From positions 1 to 64,000 of the forward strand of contig DAIUFK010000003.1 in assembly GCA_036844615.1 (NCBI GenBank): a DNA stretch of 64,000 nucleotides. Direction: 5' to 3'. The position numbers and the translations under genes were made by a program. The stretch is from Palsa-872 sp036844615. GTDB lineage: Bacteria > Chloroflexota > Dormibacteria > Dormibacterales > Dormibacteraceae. This document shows, in pieces, positions 43,701-51,297 of this stretch. A model generated the notes under the pieces. The model had not been told where the DNA came from, did not search any database, and was given only the letters and a program-made list of their open reading frames with translations. Position 1 is the stretch's first letter. Each line of letters starts with the position of its first letter.

Positions 43701-44850
43701 TGATCGACCAGCGGTCCAGGCTTGACGCCAACCTGCGGCCGATTGCGTTGACGACCTCAAGCTGTCGCCTTTGGTCCTCGATCGCTTCGTAGCTCCGTGC
43801 GTTGCGTAGCGCCAGCGTCACCTCGTCGGCCACGAGCTCCAGGAAGGCTGCGGTTGACGTCTCGTAGGAATAAGGACGCGCGCATTTGATGCCCAGGGCG
43901 CCGCGCACCACGCCGCCCTCCTTGATCGGGATCCACAACGACGAGCTCGGCTCGTGGAGCAGTAGCGGCTTCAGATCCCGCAACACGGTTCGTGCAGGTG
44001 CCGCCTCCACAGCCCTCATCGAGATCCACCGCGACGTCGGGGCGGAATCAGCCTCGAGGTGCAGGACGCGAGCCCTGTCGGCCCTGTCGTGAGCAAGGGA
44101 GACCATCTCGAGGGAGTCGACGGGCAGGAGCTCGCTCAGAGTCGTGTGCAACGCGGTCAGCACGCTGGCTTCGTCCAGGGTCGACGCCATAGCTCGCGCG
44201 ATGCTGTTAAGTGCCTCCAGCCTGCGTGCCTGGTTGCGCGTGAGCTCGTTCAACGAGGCGTTGGCGATCAGGACGCCGAGGCGCCGATGCACCTCGTCGA
44301 GGAATGCAATTTCCGACGCGGGGACCCGGCGAGGTCGATACGACTGATAGACGACGCTGCCGATCACCACGCCCTGGTGCTCGACAGGCACCCAGAGCAC
44401 AAGCCTTGGGGAACGCCCGGCACCCGGTCCCCTGGCCTGGGCCTCCAGGCTGGGCTCGATCTTGACAGGCACCAGGGCGGTCTTGGGATTCTTGTATAGA
44501 GAAGCAAAAATCGAATCGGCAAGTGGACGGCGGCGAACGTCCTGAAGGACACCTGAGTCGACGGCAAGGGAGTGGTACCAACCCTCACGCTCCAGGGCGA
44601 GGAGCACTACAACGTCATAACCAAAAAGCGGCGCCAGGCCTCGGTAGAGGACCTGCACAAGGTCGGCCTCGGTGACACAACTGCCCAGCTCGTGCACCAG
44701 CGCCGCCGGAGTGGCCGGCGGAAAGGCCTTCTGAGAGCGGTGTGTGGCCACGCGCCTGGATGGGCGCATCCTCGGCTCCGGGGCGCCTTTCGGCTTAGAC
44801 AGCCTGGAGGGCGCTTGGCGTCTTGCCGGCCGGCGCGCTGGGACGGACAT
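40771..44850 (-). CDS. Giant multi-GAF, PAS sensor histidine kinase
   Basis: About 1359 aa, no membrane segment. Six consecutive GAF-like units (roughly residues 50-1025) each carry a similar strand: LWVPVEHQGVV, LWIPIKEGGVV, VWVPVLSGDRI, VWVPVMQGERV, LIPLWYGDRLV and IPIQVEGRLAG. A PAS domain follows (about 1030-1130, SPVGVMLEDAAG). The H box is GHEVRSPAA, then LTNLIGNALEY (N), DHGPGLPSA (G1) and GGLGLGLYLC (G2). No cognate regulator is fused. The start is ATG 44850, or GTG two codons earlier. It diverges from a lone receiver gene. Confidence 0.92.
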   Translation of the reverse strand: MSVPARRPARRQAPSRLSKPKGAPEPRMRPSRRVATHRSQKAFPPATPAALVHELGSCVTEADLVQVLYRGLAPLFGYDVVVLLALEREGWYHSLAVDSGVLQDVRRRPLADSIFASLYKNPKTALVPVKIEPSLEAQARGPGAGRSPRLVLWVPVEHQGVVIGSVVYQSYRPRRVPASEIAFLDEVHRRLGVLIANASLNELTRNQARRLEALNSIARAMASTLDEASVLTALHTTLSELLPVDSLEMVSLAHDRADRARVLHLEADSAPTSRWISMRAVEAAPARTVLRDLKPLLLHEPSSSLWIPIKEGGVVRGALGIKCARPYSYETSTAAFLELVADEVTLALRNARSYEAIEDQRRQLEVVNAIGRRLASSLDRWSIMRTLREELAAFLAFDGFILATITESEEGPIAEGYQYLAGVEEVVPPVALAVTGPSREAYETGRPVLVRHSPWARSFERKGLERDRWNVGRGAAVFVSGAPGKHRDVSRSFVWVPVLSGDRITAMLSLQSYRDAAFDDWHVRLLQDVAAHVSLALANADHFAQAQSERARLEALHVLEMGVAGASDESQIADAVFAAVSDYADASHMVLAYLDAAGNVVGFNGDRGGSAIPFGPIPIEDEPSFRSLIEGAGSVVESIAGDAASVNGDGGTAPSHVVWVPVMQGERVVAGIAAERKDGGRFPPSHLKLLEAAAPVVGIALRTMRLHHANELALAQSVRIQELAALAGHELMSVVANIADQALTMLESTGVVCWAFDTEGRTSATRGSGDPAAEGVLGWAGLASEDNWRDAPTGMVTGVEREQAWSLIPLWYGDRLVGAIGSVHASTHLAEPGTAALDFARHAAVAIENSRLVAETRGRIRALEAVAAFTELTPTEPERARSEMARIVGRALANSQGELWLLEDGHLVRRGTGSAEPEPGVPVADSSGLLKALNSPTGGRRLRALLDLIGASPDAFAIPIQVEGRLAGLLVARMTAGASETRRLAAVLAGQAAVLIGQLELVDALDRERRMMNAILRHSPVGVMLEDAAGSIVYANPEVESIYNLQASEMPGRKPAEIYAAAGAVASDDGETDGTLELHLRDPDRIVHVRRVVIPGIEGEPAGILTLHEDVTAQRLALEAKDLMLRAIGHEVRSPAAAMKNTLAGIMQWDATIDASGRRELLQEAYESSDRLLSLVESQLIIAKLETRHFEPSPERVDLGPALDGVMAVLQHRYAERASAVEVSLTEDLPPAACEPTHLAQVLTNLIGNALEYTDKAVLVQARIAPRGWLEITVTDHGPGLPSASLDSLFEKTGPAGRNRSQGGLGLGLYLCRLVVERSFGGRIWVASSDRSGTTFRFIVPAIDASSRSRTQESVGRGR

Positions 44851-44857
44851 GGTCACC

Positions 44858-44865
44858 GATATACT
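44858..44865. promoter_or_regulatory. Overlapping divergent -10 boxes
   Basis: GATATACT reads as TATATC on the minus strand, ending 7 nt before the kinase ATG, and as TATACT on the plus strand, 14 nt before the TTG of the receiver gene. The two promoters would therefore compete for the same bases. Confidence 0.4.
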
Positions 44866-44879
44866 GCGCCACGTACGCC

Positions 44880-45311
44880 TTGCCGTTCACTCCACCGAAA
44901 CCTATTGCTCCGACACCCGATGACCTGCGTGGCTCCACGATCCTGGTGGTGGACGACGAGCGGGCTTGGCGGGTGATCCTGGAAACAGACCTGCGCATGC
45001 TCGGCTACAAGGTCTCGATGGCCGAGGACGCCGACCAGGCCCTTGAGAAAGCCAAGTCAGACGTTCCTGACGTCGCGATAATCGACCTGATGCTGCCCGA
45101 GCCGATGGACGGCTGGGGCCTGCTCAACGAGCTTCGGGCACGTGGACAGAAGCTGCCGGTGATCTTCTATACCGCGTACCCGGTTTTCCCTTCAGGCACC
45201 GACGATCCTGACGTCGTCGGGTACATGAGCAAAGCAGTTGACAGGGCCGATCTGTACGCGCTCCTGCCGCCCGCGATCCGGCGCTCCCGCGAGCGCCGGG
45301 GTGGTGACTAG
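44880..45311 (+). CDS. Single-domain response regulator (receiver only)
   Basis: 143 aa. Acid pocket in ILVVDDERAW, phospho-Asp in VAIIDLMLPEP, Thr in VIFYTAYPVF and Lys in YMSKAVD. No output domain follows. TTG 44880 is preferred; the longer frame from 44823 overlaps the kinase start. It is the nearest receiver for the divergent multi-GAF kinase and may pass phosphate to the OmpR-type regulator nearby. Confidence 0.9.
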   Translation: MPFTPPKPIAPTPDDLRGSTILVVDDERAWRVILETDLRMLGYKVSMAEDADQALEKAKSDVPDVAIIDLMLPEPMDGWGLLNELRARGQKLPVIFYTAYPVFPSGTDDPDVVGYMSKAVDRADLYALLPPAIRRSRERRGGD

Positions 45312-45318
45312 CTGGTGC

Positions 45319-45438
45319 CTACCAGTACCAGTTCAGAAAAGCTGCCCAGTCGTCGTAGTAATTCGCGCCCGAAACCATCGCCAGGGCGCCGACCATCAAG
45401 ATTGCGAAGGCCACTCGACGGCCCTTTTCCCATGTCAT
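45319..45438 (-). CDS. 39-residue single-helix membrane peptide
   Basis: Begins MTWEKGRRVAFAILMV and ends FLNWYW. A basic head, one hydrophobic helix (about residues 9-26) and a Tyr/Trp-rich tail fit a small membrane protein with a positive-inside head. GGGGAG lies 8 nt before the ATG (another in-frame ATG two codons earlier). It is convergent with the receiver gene (7 bp between stops) and diverges from the OmpR-type regulator, so it may be part of the same signalling unit. Confidence 0.6.
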   Translation of the reverse strand: MTWEKGRRVAFAILMVGALAMVSGANYYDDWAAFLNWYW

Positions 45439-45513
45439 CCCCATTACTCCCCTTGGTTTTTCCAACTGCACTAGGTCCCGGCAGCGAGTATGCACTTGCC
45501 CGAGCGAGAGTGC

Positions 45514-45543
45514 TTGTTCAGATGTCGCGAATTTTTGTTAAAT
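45514..45543 (+). promoter_or_regulatory. Possible sigma-70-type promoter of the OmpR-like gene
   Basis: TTGTTC (45514-45519), 18-bp spacer, TTAAAT (45538-45543), in the most AT-rich stretch of this spacer and directed toward the regulator gene at 45562. A CTTGGG-aaa-CCCAAG hairpin (45561-45575) covers that gene's proposed TTG start. Confidence 0.4.
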
Positions 45544-45561
45544 CTGATGTAGCCCTGAGTC

Positions 45562-46362
45562 TTGGGAAACCCAAGCCCTAGGCCTCAGCGCGACGGAATT
45601 GCCCGCACCCGAGAGGTGCGGCTGCCGCCGCTGCCGCCCGGGCTCGAGGTCTACCGGCCGGCGGAGGTGCTCGGATCTGCTGTTTTGGTGGTCGAGGACG
45701 AGGCGGCGATGCAGCAGCAGCTGAGGATCGACCTCCACGACCTCGGCTATCGCCCGTCGGTGTCGTCGTCGGCGCCAGAGGCGATGGAGCTCCTGGCCCG
45801 CGAGAGGATGGCCGCCGTCTTGCTGGACCTCGTCCTGGACGAGGGCGAAGACGCCGGCTTCGACCTGCTCACGTGGATTCGCAATCATCACCCTGGCCTT
45901 CCGGTGATAGTCCTGTCCGCCGCCCAGGTCAACTCGGCGGCGATTCGCAAGGCCTACGAGCTTGGCGCAAGCTCGTACTTTGTCAAAGGCAATGTTCCGA
46001 TGGCCCACATCTACTCGGACCTCGCGGCGCGCCTCGTCGAGCGGGGCACCGGCCGCCCAGGCTCTTACAGATTCGGGCGCCTCGAATTCGACCCGACAAG
46101 GCGAATGGTGAAGCTCGGGCAGGCCGAGATCCGCCTGACCCCGCAGCAGACCGCGCTTGTGCTGTACCTCGCGCAGGGTTCCAAGCCGGCGACCGCGCGC
46201 GACCTCATCGAGGCTGGTTTGTTCCGGAGCGACGCGGCCCATTCCACCGTGCACTCGGCTTTGCTGACGCTGCGCCGGCGCCTCGACGAGGTGGAGGAGG
46301 GGCTCGGCCCGAACTTCGTCCGGGCCACGGCGCGCGGGTACAACCTGGTGGCTGTCACATGA
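45562..46362 (+). CDS. OmpR-type response regulator
   Basis: Up to 266 aa. Receiver domain (about residues 38-160): VLVVEDEAAM, phospho-Asp in VLLDLVLDEG, SAAQ in place of the Ser/Thr switch, Lys in YFVKGN. A winged-helix output domain follows (about 168-264: FGRLEFDPTRRMV, LTPQQTALVLYLA, VHSALLTLRRRL). The TTG start at 45562 lies inside a hairpin; an in-frame GTG at 45616 is an alternative. It overlaps the amidohydrolase gene by ATGA. Confidence 0.88.
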   Translation: MGNPSPRPQRDGIARTREVRLPPLPPGLEVYRPAEVLGSAVLVVEDEAAMQQQLRIDLHDLGYRPSVSSSAPEAMELLARERMAAVLLDLVLDEGEDAGFDLLTWIRNHHPGLPVIVLSAAQVNSAAIRKAYELGASSYFVKGNVPMAHIYSDLAARLVERGTGRPGSYRFGRLEFDPTRRMVKLGQAEIRLTPQQTALVLYLAQGSKPATARDLIEAGLFRSDAAHSTVHSALLTLRRRLDEVEEGLGPNFVRATARGYNLVAVT

Positions 46363-47543
46363 GCGGCGACCTTCCGACATCTCCGATTCCGACCAGCTCG
46401 GTGATCGACGAGGTCATCGAGCTCCGCCGGCATTTCCACCGCCATCCGGAGGTGAGCTTCAGCGAGCACGCGACGAGCAGGCACCTTGGCGAGCGGCTGC
46501 GCGAGCTGGGGCTTGAGCTCAAGCCTTGCCCGACCGAGACCGGCGTGGTCGCGGTTCTCGACACCGGCAGACCGGGCAAGACGGTGATGCTCCGAGCGGA
46601 CATCGACGCGCTCCCGATTCACGAAGAATCGGGCGTCAAGTTCTCATCGACAGAGGACGGACGCATGCACGCATGCGGGCACGACGCGCATATGGGAATC
46701 ATGGTCGGGGTCGCGCGCACGCTGGTCGATCGGATCTGGGATGTGAGCGGCCGCTACCTGTTTGTGTTCCAACCGGCCGAGGAAATAGTGAGCGGCGCCA
46801 AGGCCATGATCGCGAAAGGCCTGCTCGACAATCACCATCCCGACTCGGTGATCGGCCTTCACGTCACGAGCTTCACCGAATCGGGCACCGTCATCACGAG
46901 GCCCGGGCTCATGTGGGCGGGATCAGATGCATACGAGATCGGCTTTGAGGGCCCAGGTGGACACGGCGGCATGATGGGCCGCCGGGGCAATGTGCTCTCA
47001 GCGCAGGCCTTCCTCATTGAACGACTCCACACGGTTGTCGAAGGTCTCGAACAGGACGGCGTCCAATGCCACACGACTGTCGGGAACATAAGCAGTGACG
47101 GGGCCTGGAACATCGTGCCTCGAGGGGTTTCGATCAAGGGGAGCCTGAGAACGTTCAACGACACGCTTCGAGAGCAGGCGCTCGGCCGGCTGCGAGACCT
47201 GCTGACAGAGGTGGATACGGAGTTCGAGGTGAAGTCGACGCTGGAGCTCGTGCATGGAACGGTGCCGCTGATGAACGAACCCAACGTCACGCGCACGGTC
47301 CTCGACGTGGCTCGGTCGCTGATTGGCGACAAGGCAAGCGTTTTGGGAAGGCCGCTTACGGTGAGCGATGACTTTGCCGAGTTTCTGACGCGGATCCCAG
47401 GCTGTTACTTCATGCTCGGAGTGATGCCCGAGGGAGGCCCGCCTCCCGCCCACCACTCGCCTGGATTCAGGATCGACGAATCCGCGCTCGAGGTCGGGGT
47501 CAAGGTCCTGGCAGGCACCGCCGCTCGACTCGCCGCCGACTAG
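46359..47543 (+). CDS. M20-family amidohydrolase
   Basis: 394 aa. Metal/active-site motifs RRHFHRHPEVSFSE, MLRADIDALPIHE, HACGHDAHMG with its Cys-His pair, FQPAEEIVSGAK and the C-terminal HHSPGFRIDE. Family members hydrolyse N-acyl amino acids, hippurate or auxin conjugates. The frame is open from 45873, but ATG 46359 starts the homology and overlaps the regulator stop, so it may be under that regulator's control. Confidence 0.93.
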   Translation: MSGDLPTSPIPTSSVIDEVIELRRHFHRHPEVSFSEHATSRHLGERLRELGLELKPCPTETGVVAVLDTGRPGKTVMLRADIDALPIHEESGVKFSSTEDGRMHACGHDAHMGIMVGVARTLVDRIWDVSGRYLFVFQPAEEIVSGAKAMIAKGLLDNHHPDSVIGLHVTSFTESGTVITRPGLMWAGSDAYEIGFEGPGGHGGMMGRRGNVLSAQAFLIERLHTVVEGLEQDGVQCHTTVGNISSDGAWNIVPRGVSIKGSLRTFNDTLREQALGRLRDLLTEVDTEFEVKSTLELVHGTVPLMNEPNVTRTVLDVARSLIGDKASVLGRPLTVSDDFAEFLTRIPGCYFMLGVMPEGGPPPAHHSPGFRIDESALEVGVKVLAGTAARLAAD

Positions 47544-47551
47544 ACAGGCCG

Positions 47552-48118
47552 ATGCTTCTTCTCGCGGCCCTGGTCTTCGGGCTGGTGGCGGGAGTCTTGA
47601 CCGGCGGGAAGCTCGCCAACGTCGGCAACCTGAGCTTTCGGTGGCCCTGGTTCGTGATCGCGGCGCTGGTCGTCAGGGAGGCAACCGTATACAGCCCGCT
47701 CGCTCGCATCGAAGGCGTGCAGTACGTATATGCGGCTGCGCTGGCGATGCTCGTCGCGTGGACGGCGTGGCACATCCAACGCGTGCGAGCCGTGTGGATT
47801 GTCGCCGTCGGAGCCCTGATGAATCTCATCGTCGTCGTCACCAACAGTGCGCGTATGCCGGTGGCACCTGCCCTGGCCGGCAGCCTGGTGCAGAGGGGAC
47901 ACGTAGGCCAGTACGTGGTTATGGGTCCCGCGACCAATCTCAACTGGCTCGCCGACTGGATCGGGGTGCCTGGCGCGCTCGGCGGCGCTTACAGCCCTGG
48001 AGACGCTGTCGTCGCGGTTGGGATCGCGGCAGTCGCTTTTCTGGCTACGCGACAACGCGATGCCGCAGCTACTAAGCTGGATGAAACCTCAGGCCGCATA
48101 GGGAGTTACCCGCCGTGA
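47552..48118 (+). CDS. DUF5317 membrane protein
   Basis: 188 aa with five or so membrane helices. The conserved end YVVMGPATNLNWLADWIGVP ... YSPGDAVVAVG, here shown in pieces, is the DUF5317 pattern. Function unknown. It overlaps the FtsH-like gene start by 4 bp, so the two are co-translated. Confidence 0.83.
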   Translation: MLLLAALVFGLVAGVLTGGKLANVGNLSFRWPWFVIAALVVREATVYSPLARIEGVQYVYAAALAMLVAWTAWHIQRVRAVWIVAVGALMNLIVVVTNSARMPVAPALAGSLVQRGHVGQYVVMGPATNLNWLADWIGVPGALGGAYSPGDAVVAVGIAAVAFLATRQRDAAATKLDETSGRIGSYPP

Positions 48119-50229
48119 TCATCTTCTGGATCCTCACGCTGTTCGTCGGAAGCTCGGCGTTTGCCTTCTCGTACATCTACCTGCAGTACGACCTCCTGTC
48201 GTCCCTGGGGTTTGCAGTGGTCGCGATGCTGCTGTGCCGCGGCATCCTCAGCATGGCGCGCCGGTGGCTGATCCTCCGCGAGCGCATGGCCCCGGAGAAA
48301 GACACTCTCACTAGAACCGTCGAGACCAACCGCGCCATCTTCTGGCGTCGAGCCCTGTTCGTCGCCGCCCTGCCGATCGGGTACTTCGTGGGCGCCTACT
48401 ACCTCTTCCAGCTTGAGCCCGCCGATGCCCTCGACGCGCTGCCCTCTGCCATGGTGTCCGGGCTCACGAATCTCATCTACATCCTCTTCCTGCTGGCCGC
48501 CAACTTCATGCTGTTCCTTGGTCCTTTCTACATCTACACCCGAATCGGCAAGACGATGATCAACCCCGACGACGCCAACTTCGGCGTGAACATCGAGGAC
48601 GTCCGCGGTCAGAAAGCGGCTGTCAACGAGATGCGCAAGATCCTCGATCTCATCGAGCACGGACGATTGTTCGTCAAGGCAGGCGGCAAGCGCGAGCGCG
48701 GCGTGCTGATGGTGGGCCCGCCGGGAACTGGAAAAACGATGCTCGCCAAAGGCATCGCAGCCTCGCTTCACGTCCCGATCTACATCGCGAACGGTGGTTC
48801 ATTCGCCGGCATGTTCATGGGCATCGACGCCCTGAGCGTTTTCCTCATGGTCAGGGCGGCCCGGAAGAAGGCGAAGGTGTGGGGCGGCTGCATCGTCTTC
48901 ATCGACGAGATCGACGCGCTGGGTCAGCGGCGGTCCGGGACCGGCGGCGGAGGGATGGGAATGATGGGCGGAATGATGGGAGGCGGGCAGCTTGGGTTGA
49001 ACATGCTGCTCGTCCTCATGGACGGTATCGACAACCCTGGCATGCTCCCCCGGCAGCTCCGCGGTTTCGTCAACCTCACGCTGGACGGCTTCTTCCTGCC
49101 CCGCGTCATCGCCTTCAACGGCACGCGCATCCCATTGCGCATCAAGGCCCTCAAAGCGCCTGCCTACAACATCCTCTTCATCGGCGCGACCAACCGGGCG
49201 TCGGTCCTCGATGAGGCCTTGACAAGGCCGGGGCGGTTCGGGCGGCAGATCGTGTTCCTCATGCCAAAACGCGACAGCCGCAAGGACATCGCCGCGCTTT
49301 ACTTCGACAAGAAGCGGCATGACCCGGCGCTGGACACGCCGAGCAGGCGCGAGGAGTTCGCCCGTATCACCGAGGGGTACTCCCCCGCCGACATCGAGCA
49401 GGTGCTGTCACTCGCACTTCTTTACGCGTTCAACGAAGGGCGCGAGGCTTTCGATTGGAGGGATGTACGCGAAGCCATGGGCAACGTCGAGGCGGGCCTT
49501 GCGCTGCCGACCGAATACAGCGAGCGCGATAAGATCCGCATCGCCCGTCACGAATTGGGTCACGCTATCGCGTCCCAGTTCTTCAAGAAGGACCACGGCC
49601 ACATCAGGCTTTCGGTCAGGCGCCGGGCAGACCCGCATCTCGGTGAGATCGGCGGCTACCACCTTGCGCTTCCAACCGAAGAGCAGTACTCCAAGTTTCG
49701 CTCGCAGTTCGCGGCTGACATCCGCCACTCACTTGGCGCGATCGCCTGCGAGCGGGTCTTTTACGGTGAGAACACAGCAGGTGTCTCCGAGGACCTACGG
49801 ATGGCCACGGCAGCCGCATGCCAGATGGTCGGCATCATCGGCATGGGCGCGGATGACCTCGAGCCGCAGCTCTCCATCAAGGCAGCCAACATCGGCGAGC
49901 AGCTCATGTCGGTGGCGGAGATTCCGAAAGGCGCGCACGAGCAGTCGACGTGGGAAGGTGCTGTGCTTAGCAATCCGCGCGCCCGCCGCATGGTCGCGCA
50001 GATCCTGGGCTCGGCCTACATCGACGACTGGCGCCTCATGTACGTCAACAAGGACGCGATTGACCAGGCGGCCGAAGGTCTGCTCAACCAGGGAGGCGAG
50101 CTGATGGGCGACGAGATCAGCGGCTTGCTGGAATCGGTAGGCCTTCGCGCGCCTGACGCGTCTGACCCATATCCCGAGGAATTGCCGTCGGTTCCCGAGC
50201 GCCCGATCGCGATAGCGGGGTCGGCCTGA
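48115..50229 (+). CDS. Divergent FtsH-like AAA membrane metalloprotease
   Basis: 704 aa. Four predicted helices (about residues 3-23, 28-48, 80-100, 118-142) instead of the usual two. AAA module: Walker A GPPGTGKT, pore loop FAGMFMGID, Walker B IVFIDEID, second region GATNRASVLDEALTRPGRF. Protease: zinc site RHELGHAIA (HExxH) and a distal Asp in GVSEDLRMATAAA. Between Walker B and the second region it carries about 45 extra residues, including a Gly/Met run (GGGGMGMMGGMMGGG). It degrades membrane or soluble substrates by ATP-driven threading. Confidence 0.88.
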   Translation: MIIFWILTLFVGSSAFAFSYIYLQYDLLSSLGFAVVAMLLCRGILSMARRWLILRERMAPEKDTLTRTVETNRAIFWRRALFVAALPIGYFVGAYYLFQLEPADALDALPSAMVSGLTNLIYILFLLAANFMLFLGPFYIYTRIGKTMINPDDANFGVNIEDVRGQKAAVNEMRKILDLIEHGRLFVKAGGKRERGVLMVGPPGTGKTMLAKGIAASLHVPIYIANGGSFAGMFMGIDALSVFLMVRAARKKAKVWGGCIVFIDEIDALGQRRSGTGGGGMGMMGGMMGGGQLGLNMLLVLMDGIDNPGMLPRQLRGFVNLTLDGFFLPRVIAFNGTRIPLRIKALKAPAYNILFIGATNRASVLDEALTRPGRFGRQIVFLMPKRDSRKDIAALYFDKKRHDPALDTPSRREEFARITEGYSPADIEQVLSLALLYAFNEGREAFDWRDVREAMGNVEAGLALPTEYSERDKIRIARHELGHAIASQFFKKDHGHIRLSVRRRADPHLGEIGGYHLALPTEEQYSKFRSQFAADIRHSLGAIACERVFYGENTAGVSEDLRMATAAACQMVGIIGMGADDLEPQLSIKAANIGEQLMSVAEIPKGAHEQSTWEGAVLSNPRARRMVAQILGSAYIDDWRLMYVNKDAIDQAAEGLLNQGGELMGDEISGLLESVGLRAPDASDPYPEELPSVPERPIAIAGSA

Positions 50230-50246
50230 TCCGACTCGCGACGGCG

Positions 50247-51065
50247 TTGGCTCTGGCGCTGCTCGCGCTACCCATCCAGTCCGCCGCCGCCAGGGACCCT
50301 GACGTGCTGCCAAGCCCTCATCACGAGGCGGCGCGGATCCTGAGCGCGGAGCTGTCGATGACGCAGGCGCTTGCGCAGCTGAAGGCCTTGAATGCGCAAT
50401 CACCGCCCATTGCACTGATGGACCGTGTGCGATGGGAGCTCGCCGTCGCCACCGCCGGTTACGCGTACCGGAACGCCGCGCGCGAGGAGGAGCTGAGGGT
50501 GTACGAGCTCGCGAGTTATGCAAGCGTCGAGACGTCGGTCGCCCCGCTCTTACCGGCTTCTCTGAGGGTCCCGCTTCGGGACGCGATAGCCGGCCTGCAC
50601 CATCTGTACATCCTTGCAGGCATCGACCAGTACTACCTCGTGAACGTGCATTTCACGCATCCGTACTCCGATGCCAAATCGGTGGACCTCCTGCGGTCCT
50701 ACTACCAGGAGGCGTACACAAGGTTCGGAGTCGACCCGAGCTACATCGCCTCGATCAACTTCATCGAGAGCAACTTCGGCCGCGTCAACGGGCCTTCATC
50801 GGCAGGCGCGCTTGGACCTATGCAGTTCATACCCGATACCTGGGATGCGTTCGGCCTCGATGGAAACGTCAACGACCCGCACGACGCGATCATGGGCGCC
50901 GCCAATTACCTGGCGCACAACGGAGCTCCCGCCAACATGCGGAACGCCATCTGGCACTACAACAACTCTTTCGACTACGTGGACTCGGTCGAGTCGTTCG
51001 CGCGCGCCTACCGCTCAGACCCGGCGTGGCTGGACCGCATGTACTACTGGAACACCACCGGATAA
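50247..51065 (+). CDS. Secreted lytic transglycosylase (SLT domain)
   Basis: 272 aa. The catalytic Glu is in SINFIESNFGR, followed by SSAGALGPMQFIPDTW and YLAHNGAPANM, the classic SLT/Slt70-like motif set. It cleaves peptidoglycan glycan strands. With TTG 50247 the signal peptide lacks a basic head; a CTG at 50226 overlapping the FtsH-like stop would add IRLATA and make a standard signal sequence, so the real start may be that CTG. Confidence 0.87.
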   Translation: MALALLALPIQSAAARDPDVLPSPHHEAARILSAELSMTQALAQLKALNAQSPPIALMDRVRWELAVATAGYAYRNAAREEELRVYELASYASVETSVAPLLPASLRVPLRDAIAGLHHLYILAGIDQYYLVNVHFTHPYSDAKSVDLLRSYYQEAYTRFGVDPSYIASINFIESNFGRVNGPSSAGALGPMQFIPDTWDAFGLDGNVNDPHDAIMGAANYLAHNGAPANMRNAIWHYNNSFDYVDSVESFARAYRSDPAWLDRMYYWNTTG

Positions 51066-51068
51066 AAC

Positions 51069-51214
51069 GGGGAGGCAGGCCTCCCCTGTTGAGGCCCCTC
51101 CATGTTTAGAAGGCGTGGAGTCGCTTGGAAATGGATTGAATAGGTGACGGCCGGAGTGAATCCGGCCTTCCGCTTCACTCAGCCCTTTTCAAAAGTGGGG
51201 AGGCAAGCCTCCCC
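51069..51214. repeat. Triple hairpins, intergenic locus 3
   Basis: A 232-bp spacer holds GGGGAGGC-ag-GCCTCCCC (51069-51086), GGCCGGA-gtgaa-TCCGGCC (51149-51167) and GGGGAGGC-aa-GCCTCCCC (51197-51214), with a TCGCTTGG stretch between the first two. The first lies right behind the transglycosylase stop and could terminate it. Nothing else is seen here apart from the promoter of the MerR gene. Confidence 0.7.
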
Positions 51215-51283
51215 CGCTGGCCATTGCCCCACTCAGCGCAACCTCTCGACGAATCGGCGGCCTGCCTCCTACCGGGCAATCGT

Positions 51284-51289
51284 TAGAGT
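51284..51289 (+). promoter_or_regulatory. -10 box TAGAGT, leaderless layout
   Basis: TAGAGT ends exactly 8 nt before the MerR ATG and no Shine-Dalgarno precedes that ATG. This is the spacing expected if transcription starts at the A of ATG. Confidence 0.45.
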
Positions 51290-51297
51290 AGTTACTC

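Noticed and set aside
45873..47543. Fusion of the OmpR-type regulator with the M20 amidohydrolase
   Set aside because: Different frames; the genes only overlap by ATGA at 46359-46362.
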